Below, one piece after another: positions 1-6,172 of a DNA stretch of 7,787 nucleotides. Origin of the DNA: an uncultured Bariatricus sp. (GTDB taxonomy: Bacteria; Bacillota; Clostridia; Lachnospirales; Lachnospiraceae). The translations under genes and the position numbers were made by a program. The stretch lies in NCBI GenBank assembly GCA_934320645.1, contig CAKRFP010000061.1:1-7787 (forward strand). Reading direction: 5' to 3'. The notes under the pieces were generated by a model. That model saw only the letters and a list, made by a program, of their open reading frames with translations, had not been told where the DNA came from and did no database searches. Each line of letters begins with the position of its first letter. Positions within the stretch are counted from its first letter, which is position 1.

Positions 1-10
1 TTCTTTTTTA

Positions 11-39
11 CTGTTGTGAAGCAGTTCCTCACGCGACAG
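11..39 (-). promoter_or_regulatory. leader hairpin at the start of the leftward transcript
   Basis: Starting about where the transcript from the 47-75 promoter would begin, the minus strand reads CTGT-CGC-GTGAGG-AACTG-CTTCAC-A-ACAG. The outer CTGT/ACAG arms and the inner GTGAGG/CTTCAC arms (one G·U pair) can fold into a bulged stem. No U-run of terminator quality follows. A hairpin at the 5' end would fit a processed or stabilised leader, as in rRNA operons of clostridia. That reading is inference, because the transcribed gene is outside the window. Confidence 0.45.
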
Positions 40-46
40 CTTTAAT

Positions 47-75
47 AGAATACCATATCCATCTAAGCTTGTCAA
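47..75 (-). promoter_or_regulatory. strong minus-strand promoter (P2), leftward
   Basis: On the minus strand, TTGACA (75-70) and TATTCT (52-47) are separated by exactly 17 bp, and a TGG just before the -10 makes it an extended -10. The -35 is perfect and the -10 is 5/6. Transcription would start near 40 and leave the window after about 40 nt. No minus-strand gene begins within the window downstream of it. Confidence 0.75.
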
Positions 76-121
76 CAACTTTTTCATTTGTTTTTGCATT
101 TCATTTCTCTTTGCAGTTTTG

Positions 122-222
122 TCTGAACTTTCCAGGCTCATCCGCTCAGAAATCTTGCAAATCTTCAAAACATTTGCCCATCTGATCCCTGCATGCCACT
201 CCTTAGTCTCTGTCTCGATCAG
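122..222 (-). promoter_or_regulatory. inverted-repeat-rich leader between the tandem promoters
   Basis: Three successive inverted repeats lie in what would be the transcript from the upstream promoter: CTGATC/GATCAG at 222-217 and 187-182, GCAAAT/ATTTGC at 177-172 and 162-157 with a 9-nt loop, and TCTGA/TCAGA at 150-146 and 126-122. Arms are only 5-6 bp, so each could be chance. Their tight succession, with no coding frame, suggests a structured leader. I do not recognise a riboswitch or T-box: the conserved T-box core is absent. Confidence 0.3.
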
Positions 223-234
223 CGAACGAATGTT

Positions 235-263
235 ATCTTATCACGGCTTTCCAGAATTGTCAA
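235..263 (-). promoter_or_regulatory. strong minus-strand promoter (P1), leftward
   Basis: On the minus strand, TTGACA (263-258) and TAAGAT (240-235) are spaced by 17 bp with a TGA immediately before the -10 (extended -10). An A/T-rich tract lies directly upstream of the -35 (264-280), as in UP elements. It lies 188 bp upstream of the second promoter and has the same orientation. Tandem near-consensus promoters with A-rich upstream tracts are typical of rRNA operons in Bacillota. The target here is not visible. Confidence 0.7.
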
Positions 264-288
264 TGTTGTTTTTATATTTTGCGCAATT

Positions 289-300
289 CAGAATATTCTG
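289..300. promoter_or_regulatory. 12-bp perfect palindrome upstream of P1
   Basis: CAGAATATTCTG is a perfect palindrome centred about 31 bp upstream of the P1 -35 box. It could be a protein-binding site acting on the leftward promoter. I cannot assign it to a known regulator, and a single A/T-rich palindrome can arise by chance. Confidence 0.25.
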
Positions 301-413
301 ATATCTTTTCGTGGATAACTTTTGCGAATGGCGCGGCTGAACATCCCCATTAAATTTACTTCTCATGCCTCAACTTTCCCCTCAGGCTTTCAAACTTCTC
401 CATGTTAACTCAC

Positions 414-428
414 GTTGCTTGCAGCAAC
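414..428. promoter_or_regulatory. dyad overlapping the XRE promoter (candidate operator)
   Basis: GTTGCT-TGC-AGCAAC is a perfect 6-3-6 inverted repeat that covers the proposed -35 of the promoter for the XRE gene. Its position suits repression, possibly autoregulation by the downstream regulator, which is common in this family. Whether the XRE protein binds it is inference. Confidence 0.4.
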
Positions 429-447
429 GGACCACTTCTCCTATAAT
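419..447 (+). promoter_or_regulatory. promoter of the XRE regulator gene
   Basis: A perfect TATAAT (442-447) is preceded at 17 bp by TTGCAG (419-424), a weak -35. The expected start is near 454, giving a leader of about 30 nt that contains the AAGGAGG ribosome site (469-475), 10 nt before the ATG. The poor -35 and overlapping dyad suggest a regulated promoter. Confidence 0.55.
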
Positions 448-485
448 AAAACTAAATAAAAGAACCAGAAGGAGGGATTATTCTC

Positions 486-1001
486 ATGTTAAATGAAAAT
501 TTAAAAGCAATCCGGCTTTCAAAAGGGCTTTCTCAGCAAGAACTTGCAGTCAAATTAAATGTTGTAAGGCAGACTATTTCCAAATGGGAAAAAGGATTAT
601 CTGTTCCTGATGCTGATATGTTAATTGCACTATCCGAAGCGTTTGATACACCTGTGAGTATTTTGCTTGGAGAAACTGTAACTGAAGCAAAAGCTGATTC
701 TTTAAAAGCAATCTCTGAAAAGCTCGAAGTGATTAATCTGCAGCTTGCCCAAAGAAAGATACGGATCCATAAGGTCTTTCATTTATTGTGTATCTTACTC
801 TGCACAGCTATCATAATCATTTTTGTCTCTTTGATCTTCCTGGGCAGTCCTTATCTCTGCTGGAATTACACCGATCCAGAAAAAGCTGTTGTTGGTGTCT
901 TATTCCATATCTTTGAATGGGTTTTCATGCGACTGGCTCCAATCCTTTTCACCGGATCGGTCGTTGGAATTTTCCTGACTCGCCAGAACCAGAATCTTTA
1001 A
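486..1001 (+). CDS. XRE-family regulator with C-terminal membrane segments
   Basis: The 171-aa product has an N-terminal Cro/C1-type helix-turn-helix (about residues 5-61). The scanning helix is near QQELAVKLN (17-25) and the recognition helix near RQTISKWEKG (28-37), followed by the family's usual PD-x-x-x-L-x-x-LS segment. Residues 65-95 form a probable helical linker. Two hydrophobic stretches follow, about 97-120 and 136-165, which should anchor the protein in the membrane with the DNA-binding head in the cytoplasm. A strong AAGGAGG 10 nt before the ATG supports the start. Such HTH proteins with short membrane tails are frequent in Clostridia, and their signals are mostly unknown. No target gene follows; the next gene is convergent. 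It may regulate itself through the dyad at 414-428 or act elsewhere. The family call is secure, the function is not. Confidence 0.88.
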   Translation: MLNENLKAIRLSKGLSQQELAVKLNVVRQTISKWEKGLSVPDADMLIALSEAFDTPVSILLGETVTEAKADSLKAISEKLEVINLQLAQRKIRIHKVFHLLCILLCTAIIIIFVSLIFLGSPYLCWNYTDPEKAVVGVLFHIFEWVFMRLAPILFTGSVVGIFLTRQNQNL

Positions 1002-1035
1002 AGGTTTTAAATTTTTATAATTTAGTAACTACCAC

Positions 1036-1082
1036 GCAAAAGAGGAAACTGAATTCTCACATCTATTCGGTTCCCTCTTTGC
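1036..1082. terminator. convergent hairpin between XRE gene and radA
   Basis: The arms GCAAAAGAGG...GAAT (1036-1054) and ATTC...CCTCTTTGC (1065-1082) pair over about 17 positions, with one bulged base, one mismatch and one G·U pair, around a loop of about 10 nt. It lies between two genes that converge (stops at 1001 and 1099), so it probably ends transcription from both sides. There is no clean U-run on either strand after the stem, which makes it atypical for an intrinsic terminator. Confidence 0.5.
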
Positions 1083-1098
1083 AAAATCCTATATTCTC

Positions 1099-2457
1099 CT
1101 ATTCAATCAGCCCGATTGCCTCATTGATACTCTTCACACCAATAATCTTAATTCCACTAATACTCTTCACACTATCCAGAGACACTTCCGGTACAATACA
1201 TGTCTCAAATCCAAGCTTCTTCGCCTCTGCCACCCGCTGTTCCGGCATATTTACCGCGCGGACTTCTCCGCTTAATCCTACTTCTCCAAACACAATCGTC
1301 CGTTCATCAAATGGTCTGTTCTTATAGCTTGATACGATTGCCATCACGATTCCAAGGTCTATCGCGGGTTCATTGATCTTGATACCTCCGGCAATATTCA
1401 CATAGGCATCATAATTTCCAAGATGATATCCAATCCTTTTTTCCAGAACTGCCATCAGAAGATTCACCCTGTTGTAATCTGTTCCTGCTGCTGTTCTTCT
1501 TGGCATTCCGAAATTGCTTTCACATACCAGCGCCTGGATTTCCAGCAAGATCGGACGTGTTCCTTCCATAGAACATGCCACAACAGATCCGGATGCATTT
1601 TCCGGTCTTCCATTCAGCATAAATTCCGACGGATTTTCCACCTCACGCAGTCCATCTCTTCGCATTTCAAATACACCAATCTCATTCGTCGAACCAAAAC
1701 GGTTTTTCACTCCTCGAAGAATCCGGTAAGATGCATGTCTGTCTCCTTCAAAATACAGAACCGTATCTACCATATGTTCCAATACTCTTGGTCCGGCGAC
1801 AGTTCCTTCTTTTGTAACATGTCCGACAATAAAAATCGAAATTCCAAGCCCTTTTGCAAGCTGCATCAGCGTATTTGTTGCCTCTCTGACCTGCGACACA
1901 CTTCCCGGCGCAGAACCGACTTCTTCACTGTACATTGTCTGAATCGAATCAATGATCACAGTATCTGGCTTTTCCTTTTCAATCACATTGCGGATCAGTT
2001 CCAGATTAGTCTCACAAAGCAAAAGCAGATGATCATTAAATTCTCCCATCCTCTGTGCACGCAATTTGATCTGGCGAAGCGATTCTTCCCCTGATATGTA
2101 CAAAACTTTTCGTTCTTTTTTTGCCAGTTTCTGACACACCTGCAGGAGCAGCGTTGACTTACCAATTCCCGGATCACCGCCTACTAAAATAAGAGAGCCT
2201 GGTACGATTCCGCCTCCCAGTACACGATCCAATTCTTTAATCTCGGTTGCCACCCGCTCTTCATTTTCTGTCTTTACTTCGGACAATGGTACAATACGAA
2301 TCTCTTTTGCCGCTTTAACCGCTGCCGTTTTTGACGTTGTCACACGCTCTTCCACGAAAGAGTTCCATTCCTTGCACATTGGGCACTGCCCCAGCCATTT
2401 TGATTCTTCATGCCCACAATTCTGGCAGAAAAAAACCGACTTTTTTGCCTTCGCCAT
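1099..2457 (-). CDS. radA: DNA repair protein RadA (Sms)
   Basis: This 452-aa protein matches the family's full length and domain order. A four-cysteine zinc finger lies at residues 11-28 (C11, C14, C25, C28). The RecA-like ATPase has Walker A GDPGIGKST at 94-102 and Walker B TVIIDS at 166-171. The RadA signature KNRFG is at 251-255. A Lon-protease-like C-terminal domain (about 285-452) acts as scaffold rather than protease. RadA is a DnaB-like hexameric motor that drives branch migration of recombination intermediates in repair and transformation. The start is supported by AAGGAG (2470-2465) 7 nt before the ATG. It lies downstream of clpC and the unknown gene, in the same direction, an association often seen in Bacillota (clpC-radA). 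Here a terminator at 2536-2561 separates them, so radA may have its own weak promoter or rely on read-through. I found no convincing promoter in the roughly 75 nt after the terminator. Confidence 0.97.
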   Translation of the reverse strand: MAKAKKSVFFCQNCGHEESKWLGQCPMCKEWNSFVEERVTTSKTAAVKAAKEIRIVPLSEVKTENEERVATEIKELDRVLGGGIVPGSLILVGGDPGIGKSTLLLQVCQKLAKKERKVLYISGEESLRQIKLRAQRMGEFNDHLLLLCETNLELIRNVIEKEKPDTVIIDSIQTMYSEEVGSAPGSVSQVREATNTLMQLAKGLGISIFIVGHVTKEGTVAGPRVLEHMVDTVLYFEGDRHASYRILRGVKNRFGSTNEIGVFEMRRDGLREVENPSEFMLNGRPENASGSVVACSMEGTRPILLEIQALVCESNFGMPRRTAAGTDYNRVNLLMAVLEKRIGYHLGNYDAYVNIAGGIKINEPAIDLGIVMAIVSSYKNRPFDERTIVFGEVGLSGEVRAVNMPEQRVAEAKKLGFETCIVPEVSLDSVKSISGIKIIGVKSINEAIGLIE

Positions 2458-2535
2458 ATTCCAGCTCCTTATCTATCTTAAAAAATTACCAACTGCTTCT
2501 CTTGCCTGTTCCCAGTTTGTATACTTCCGGTAAAG

Positions 2536-2561
2536 AAAGAGCCTGCCGAAGCAGACTCTTT
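2536..2561 (-). terminator. rho-independent terminator with UUCG loop
   Basis: On the minus strand, AAAGAGTCTGC and GCAGGCTCTTT form an 11-bp stem (one U·G pair) closed by a TTCG tetraloop, followed by a short U-rich tail (CTTTA). It should end the GntR-clpC-unknown transcript before radA. The A-run on the other side of the stem means that it could also work on plus-strand transcripts. Confidence 0.85.
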
Positions 2562-2589
2562 TACTTTTCTTAAATACCTATGTACTTCA

Positions 2590-2614
2590 GACAATTCTTG
2601 CTGTAATCATTGTC
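2590..2614 (-). other. inverted repeat just after the unknown gene's stop codon
   Basis: GACAAT and ATTGTC form perfect 6-bp arms with a 13-nt loop immediately 3' of the TAG (2617-2615). It is probably a weak 3'-UTR stem, perhaps helping to stabilise the mRNA end together with the terminator 30 nt further on. No U-run follows. Confidence 0.3.
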
Positions 2615-3025
2615 CTACTTTCTTACGACCTTGATCTCAACGCTTTCTTTTCCAAGTTCTGCACTTACACTGAGCTTTGCGCTTAAGTTTGTCTTCATAT
2701 CACCAACATTCATATCATTCATATATACAATATAATCTGTATCCGGTTCAAGTTCCAGTGTAATCTGTGCATCTCCTGTCCCTGATACTTTAAATGAGAT
2801 CACATCCTCTGATACTTCAAAATGCTCTACTGCAGTTCCCGGAACAGATTCATATACGAACATTCCGTTCTTCTCAAGCTTTGTAATCTCTTTGAATGTC
2901 TTTACTTTATATATATCTCCCTGAAATTCAAATCCATCCTTTTTTGTCTTTGTATCCAGAGTGTAATCACCGAAACTGAGTGTTCCGTCTAATTCACTTC
3001 TGATGAGCTCTTTGACTACTGTCAT
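2615..3025 (-). CDS. conserved-looking 136-aa protein of unknown function
   Basis: I do not recognise a characterised function. The product has no cysteine, no signal peptide and no membrane segment, so it should be a soluble cytoplasmic protein. It is acidic and looks mostly beta. The first half contains alternating strands around GTLSFGDYTL (14-23) and a lysine-rich patch (41-52). The second half (about 70-136) has a Tyr-x-Val-Tyr...Gly...Thr-Asn pattern (98-113) like an Ig/Fn3-type beta sandwich. From memory, similar Lachnospiraceae proteins have been labelled endosialidase; nothing here supports an enzyme, since no catalytic motif is visible. The start is secure: AGGAGG (3040-3035) lies 9 nt before the ATG. 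It lies 103 bp downstream of clpC with no terminator between, and a terminator follows it, so it is probably co-expressed with clpC. A role tied to protein quality control is possible but only inferred. Confidence 0.85.
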   Translation of the reverse strand: MTVVKELIRSELDGTLSFGDYTLDTKTKKDGFEFQGDIYKVKTFKEITKLEKNGMFVYESVPGTAVEHFEVSEDVISFKVSGTGDAQITLELEPDTDYIVYMNDMNVGDMKTNLSAKLSVSAELGKESVEIKVVRK

Positions 3026-3063
3026 TGTTCAAATCCTCCTAATGGTCTTTCTCTTTCGACATA

Positions 3064-3114
3064 CGGACTGTGAATTTTCCACACATCCGAACCGTTTTTC
3101 TTATTATATAATAA
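3064..3114 (-). promoter_or_regulatory. clpC-unknown gene spacer: leader stem and AT palindrome
   Basis: The 103-bp gap contains a 14-bp perfect palindrome, TTATTATATAATAA (3114-3101). It includes a TATAAT on the minus strand (3108-3103), and 14 bp downstream of the palindrome there is a stem CGGA...TGTG/CACA...TCCG (3089-3064). A promoter is possible, but the hexamer 17 bp upstream is TAGCAA, a poor -35. The stem lacks a U-run, so it is not a terminator. It lies in the 5' leader of the unknown gene, or in the intercistronic RNA if the genes are co-transcribed. Confidence 0.3.
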
Positions 3115-3128
3115 AACTTCTTCTTTTG

Positions 3129-5576
3129 CTAGTTGTTTATCTCTCTGACTGCAAATTTTATTTCCTTTTTAGAAATACCGGCTTCCACATGGTCTCCACG
3201 TTTGATCTCACCATTCAGAAGTGCTTCTGCAAGTTTGTCTTCCAGCTGGCTCTGTACTGCCCTTCTCAGCGGTCTTGCACCATACTTCTTGTCACTTCCG
3301 GTCTCAACAATATGCTTCTTCACAGAATCACGCACAACCAGTGTAATTTCAAGCTGCTCTTTTGCTCTCTGCACAACTTCTTTACACATCAACCCTACGA
3401 TCTTCTTCATATTGTCCTCATTCAGCGGATGGAATACGATGATCTCATCAATACGGTTCAGGAACTCCGGACGGAATAACTGCTTTACTTCGTCCATCAC
3501 ATTTGCTTTCATACGCTTGTAATCCGCCTTCTGGTCTTCCTGCTGGGTGAATCCAAGCTTCTTCGGTTCAATGATCGCCTTTGCCCCTGCATTGGATGTC
3601 ATAATGATAACCGTATTGCGGAAATCTACTTTTCTTCCCTGCGAATCCGTAATATGCCCGTCATCCAGTACCTGAAGTAAAATATTAAACACATCCGGAT
3701 GTGCTTTCTCAATCTCATCAAACAAAATGACCGAATATGGATTTCTGCGTACTTTCTCGCTGAGCTGTCCGCCATCCTCATGTCCCACATATCCCGGAGG
3801 CGATCCGATCATCTTGGATACACTGTGCTTCTCCATATATTCGGACATATCTACCCGGATCATGTCTTCTTCATTTCCAAAAAGTGCTTCTGCAAGAGCT
3901 TTGGAAAGCTCTGTCTTGCCAACGCCGGTAGGTCCGAGGAATAAGAATGAACCGATCGGACGTGCCGGATCTTTTAATCCCACTCTTCCTCGTTTTACTG
4001 CTTTGGAAAGTGCCTGGATTGCCTCTTCCTGACCGATCACACGCTTCTCCAGTGTTTTATCCAACTTTTTCAGGCGTTCGCTCTCAGATTCATTCAGTCT
4101 TGTTACCGGGATCCGTGTCCACATGGAAATTACATCCGCAACATCTTCTTCGGTTACCGGAACCTTTTTCTTTTCATTCTTTTTATTGAAACGCTTTTTC
4201 GCCTGCTCTAATTTCTTTTCTGCTTCCTTCTGTTCTTTGTGAAGCTCAGACGCCTTCTCTATATCTCCGGCTTTGAGTGCTGCTTCTTTTTCCTGCTCCA
4301 CCTTTCCACAGCGCATTTCTGTCTCAACAATATTCTCCGGCACTTTAAATCCGCGAAGTTTTACTCTTGAACAGCTTTCATCCAACACATCAATTGCCTT
4401 ATCCGGAAGGAAACGGTCATTGATATAACGGCATGACATATGTACTGCCGCTTTCAACGCGTCCTCTTCGATTTCTACATCATGATGAGCCTCATATTTT
4501 TCTTTCAGACCTTCCAGGATCCGGATACACTCGTCTTCCGTCGGTTCTTCAATCGTAACCGGTTGGAATCTTCGTTCCAGAGCCGCATCCTTCTCAATAT
4601 ACTTGCGGTATTCCGTAAGAGTTGTCGCACCGATCAGCTGCATCTCCCCTCTTGCCAGAGATGGTTTCAGAATATTGGATGCATCAATCGCGCCCTCTGC
4701 ACCGCCGGCACCGATAATGGTGTGAAGTTCATCTAAGAAAAGAATAATATTGCCCGCCGTCTTTACCTCACGGATCAGTTTTTTCATGCGCTCTTCAAAT
4801 TCACCACGATACTTGGAGCCTGCGATCATCCCCGGAAGATCCAGCACCATGATCCGCTTATCTTTCATGCTTTCCGGAACAATTCCTTCCGCGATTTGTC
4901 TTGCAAGTCCTTCCACGATTGCTGTCTTACCGACTCCCGGCTCTCCCACAAGGCACGGATTATTCTTGGTCCGTCTGCTCAGGATCTCCATGATACGTGC
5001 AATTTCTTTTTCACGTCCAATAACCGGGTCCAGCTTTCCTTCTCTTGCTTCCTGTGTCAGATCCGTACTGTACTGGTCTATAATTCCGCCAACAGTTTCC
5101 CCGTCCTTCTGATTCTCCATATACTCTTTCGGATCAATTCCCGCCGCAAGCAGAAGATCCTGAAAAAGCTTTTGAATATTTACATTCAGGGTCATCAACA
5201 TACGGGTAGCCACACAATCTCCATCTTTGAGCATTGCAAGCAGAAGATGTTCGGTTCCGACCTTTTCAGATGCAAGCTGCGCTGCCTCATTCTGGCTTTC
5301 TTCCAGAATATACCGAAGTCTCGGACTGTACTCCAGATGCTTTCTTTCCTTCTTAGCTGCCTCAGGAGCAGATACAAGGATATCCATTGCTTTTTCCATC
5401 TGTTCTTCATCGACTTTATTCTTATCAAGCACCTGCCCTGCAACTCCGGTAAAAACCCTCTTAAGCCCGAAAAGAAGATGTTCTGTCCCAACATACGGAT
5501 GCTTCAGTTCGGCTGCAATCTTCCGTGCCATATTCAGCGCTTCCTGCGCCTGCCTTGTATATTGCTTTTCTGCCAT
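3129..5576 (-). CDS. clpC: ClpC, AAA+ unfoldase of the ClpCP protease
   Basis: The 815-aa product is a class I Hsp100 ATPase. Two Clp_N repeats (about 2-36 and 80-115) each carry a VGTEHLL-type motif. The first ATPase has Walker A GEPGVGKT (211-218), Walker B ILFLDE (278-283), a GATT sensor (317-320) and an ERR arginine finger (334-336). A short middle domain with a UVR-like coiled coil (about 415-465) follows. The second ATPase has Walker A GPTGVGKT (548-555), Walker B VILFDE (616-621) and sensor-2 GARPL (766-770). LGF at 674-676 is the ClpP-docking loop. This loop and the short middle domain separate it from ClpB. It unfolds proteins and feeds them to ClpP in the cytoplasm. E32 and E109 match the positions reported to bind phospho-arginine tags in Bacillus ClpC. 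GGAG (5591-5588) lies 11 nt before the ATG. A GntR gene ends 25 bp upstream; ctsR, mcsA and mcsB are absent from that position. Confidence 0.96.
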   Translation of the reverse strand: MAEKQYTRQAQEALNMARKIAAELKHPYVGTEHLLFGLKRVFTGVAGQVLDKNKVDEEQMEKAMDILVSAPEAAKKERKHLEYSPRLRYILEESQNEAAQLASEKVGTEHLLLAMLKDGDCVATRMLMTLNVNIQKLFQDLLLAAGIDPKEYMENQKDGETVGGIIDQYSTDLTQEAREGKLDPVIGREKEIARIMEILSRRTKNNPCLVGEPGVGKTAIVEGLARQIAEGIVPESMKDKRIMVLDLPGMIAGSKYRGEFEERMKKLIREVKTAGNIILFLDELHTIIGAGGAEGAIDASNILKPSLARGEMQLIGATTLTEYRKYIEKDAALERRFQPVTIEEPTEDECIRILEGLKEKYEAHHDVEIEEDALKAAVHMSCRYINDRFLPDKAIDVLDESCSRVKLRGFKVPENIVETEMRCGKVEQEKEAALKAGDIEKASELHKEQKEAEKKLEQAKKRFNKKNEKKKVPVTEEDVADVISMWTRIPVTRLNESESERLKKLDKTLEKRVIGQEEAIQALSKAVKRGRVGLKDPARPIGSFLFLGPTGVGKTELSKALAEALFGNEEDMIRVDMSEYMEKHSVSKMIGSPPGYVGHEDGGQLSEKVRRNPYSVILFDEIEKAHPDVFNILLQVLDDGHITDSQGRKVDFRNTVIIMTSNAGAKAIIEPKKLGFTQQEDQKADYKRMKANVMDEVKQLFRPEFLNRIDEIIVFHPLNEDNMKKIVGLMCKEVVQRAKEQLEITLVVRDSVKKHIVETGSDKKYGARPLRRAVQSQLEDKLAEALLNGEIKRGDHVEAGISKKEIKFAVREINN

Positions 5577-5601
5577 ATAATTTTAGTCTCCTTTTTTCAA
5601 T

Positions 5602-5976
5602 CTATCTCTGTTCATAATCTGCATAGATCTCATCTACCAGTTCATGAACTTCTTCTTTCGTAATGTTTTTGCAGCTTCCTTTTGCCAGAAGTACCCGAAG
5701 CTGCTCTTTCAGATCCTGCAGAGCTTCCAGTTTATCTTCATCAATACAGATCACCGCACCTCTTCGTCTGTCGAGCTGAAGAAAACCTTCCTGCCGCAGG
5801 ACATTATATGCTTTATTCACTGTATGCATATTGATTCCGATATTATCTGCCAGCTGTCTCACAGACGGCAAAGTATCACCTTCATGAATCGTCGAAGTGG
5901 CAATTCCCATAATAATCTGATTCCTGAGCTGTATATAAATCGCCTCATCACTGTTAAAATCAATTTCAATCAGCAT
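5602..5976 (-). CDS. GntR-family (YtrA-type) regulator
   Basis: The 124-aa product has a winged helix-turn-helix at about residues 11-75, with the GntR signature around LPSVRQLADNIGINMHTVNK (36-55). A short C-terminal helical tail (about 82-120) replaces the large effector domain. This length and layout fit the YtrA subfamily, which usually heads ABC-transporter operons. The ATG at 5976 is chosen because AAGGAG (5990-5985) lies exactly 8 nt before it; a GTG at 5985, in frame, overlaps that ribosome site and is unlikely. The gene has its own promoter (6025-6053) and ends 25 bp before clpC with no terminator, so the two should be one operon. It may be an autorepressor controlling clpC, taking the place that CtsR has in other Bacillota. 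That role is inference. Confidence 0.9.
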   Translation of the reverse strand: MLIEIDFNSDEAIYIQLRNQIIMGIATSTIHEGDTLPSVRQLADNIGINMHTVNKAYNVLRQEGFLQLDRRRGAVICIDEDKLEALQDLKEQLRVLLAKGSCKNITKEEVHELVDEIYADYEQR

Positions 5977-6024
5977 AAAACGCACTCCTTTTTCTATTGT
6001 ACCGGCATCGCCATTGTTATATTT

Positions 6025-6053
6025 ATGTTAGCACAGACGACACTTTTTGTAAA
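6025..6053 (-). promoter_or_regulatory. promoter of the GntR-clpC operon
   Basis: On the minus strand, TTTACA (6053-6048) and TAACAT (6030-6025) are 17 bp apart and TGC precedes the -10 (extended -10). The expected start is near 6018, giving a leader of about 40 nt. I see neither a CIRCE element nor the CtsR direct heptad repeat (GGTCAAA type) in or around it, so standard class I/III heat-shock control is not evident. The operator of the GntR protein is not obvious by eye. Confidence 0.7.
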
Positions 6054-6068
6054 GGAAACAGTATGTAA

Positions 6069-6130
6069 AAAAGCACTACCTCTTCTTACTCACACTTTTT
6101 TGTGCTTTCTGTTCCAGAAGTAATGCTTTT
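6069..6130 (-). terminator. strong rho-independent terminator after hcp
   Basis: The 15-bp arms AAAAGCATTACTTCT (6130-6116) and AGAGGTAGTGCTTTT (6083-6069) pair completely with two G·U pairs and run into six consecutive U (6072-6067). The 32-nt loop holds a second small stem (CACA.../...TGTG). It separates hcp from the GntR promoter, which begins only about 16 bp beyond, so the two units are insulated. Confidence 0.88.
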
Positions 6131-6172
6131 CATTTCCTATTTCAGATTTCTTTCTCTTACGTTCAAACCTCT

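Larger units (their letters stand above)
1..485. other. gene-free intergenic region with outward promoters
   Basis: No open frame here has both a ribosome site and a protein-like sequence. A 60-codon plus-strand frame (about 119-301) starts with TTG, lacks a Shine-Dalgarno sequence and runs over a promoter. A 15-codon minus frame (403-356) also lacks one. What the stretch does hold is two minus-strand promoters pointing to the left edge, several inverted repeats between and after them, a 12-bp palindrome, and the plus-strand promoter and ribosome site of the XRE gene. The region therefore looks like a divergent regulatory region between that gene and a strongly transcribed unit left of the window. 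Confidence 0.7.

Noticed and set aside
119..301. 60-codon plus-strand frame in the left intergenic region
   Set aside because: It starts with TTG, has no ribosome site, has low-complexity hydrophobic content and overlaps a minus-strand promoter.
310..318. DnaA-box-like TTATCCACG on the minus strand
   Set aside because: It is a single site with one mismatch from the strict consensus, with no cluster and no dnaA/dnaN nearby; not evidence of an origin.
356..403. 15-codon minus-strand ORF
   Set aside because: No ribosome site and too short to separate from chance.
1423..2094. 223-codon plus-strand frame antisense to radA
   Set aside because: It is a shadow of radA, with unusual Cys/His/Phe-rich composition and no ribosome site. 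radA is complete with all motifs.
4896..5663. 255-codon plus-strand frame antisense to clpC and the end of the GntR gene
   Set aside because: It crosses two well-supported genes and their spacer, its composition is shadow-like, and no start signal is visible.
5983..5985. GTG as an earlier start of the GntR gene
   Set aside because: It overlaps the AAGGAG ribosome site, whereas the ATG 9 nt later has ideal spacing.
6001..6047. CIRCE or CtsR operator at the clpC operon promoter
   Set aside because: Neither the TTAGCACTC/GAGTGCTAA pair nor the GGTCAAA direct repeat is present; TTAGCACAG is only a partial chance match.
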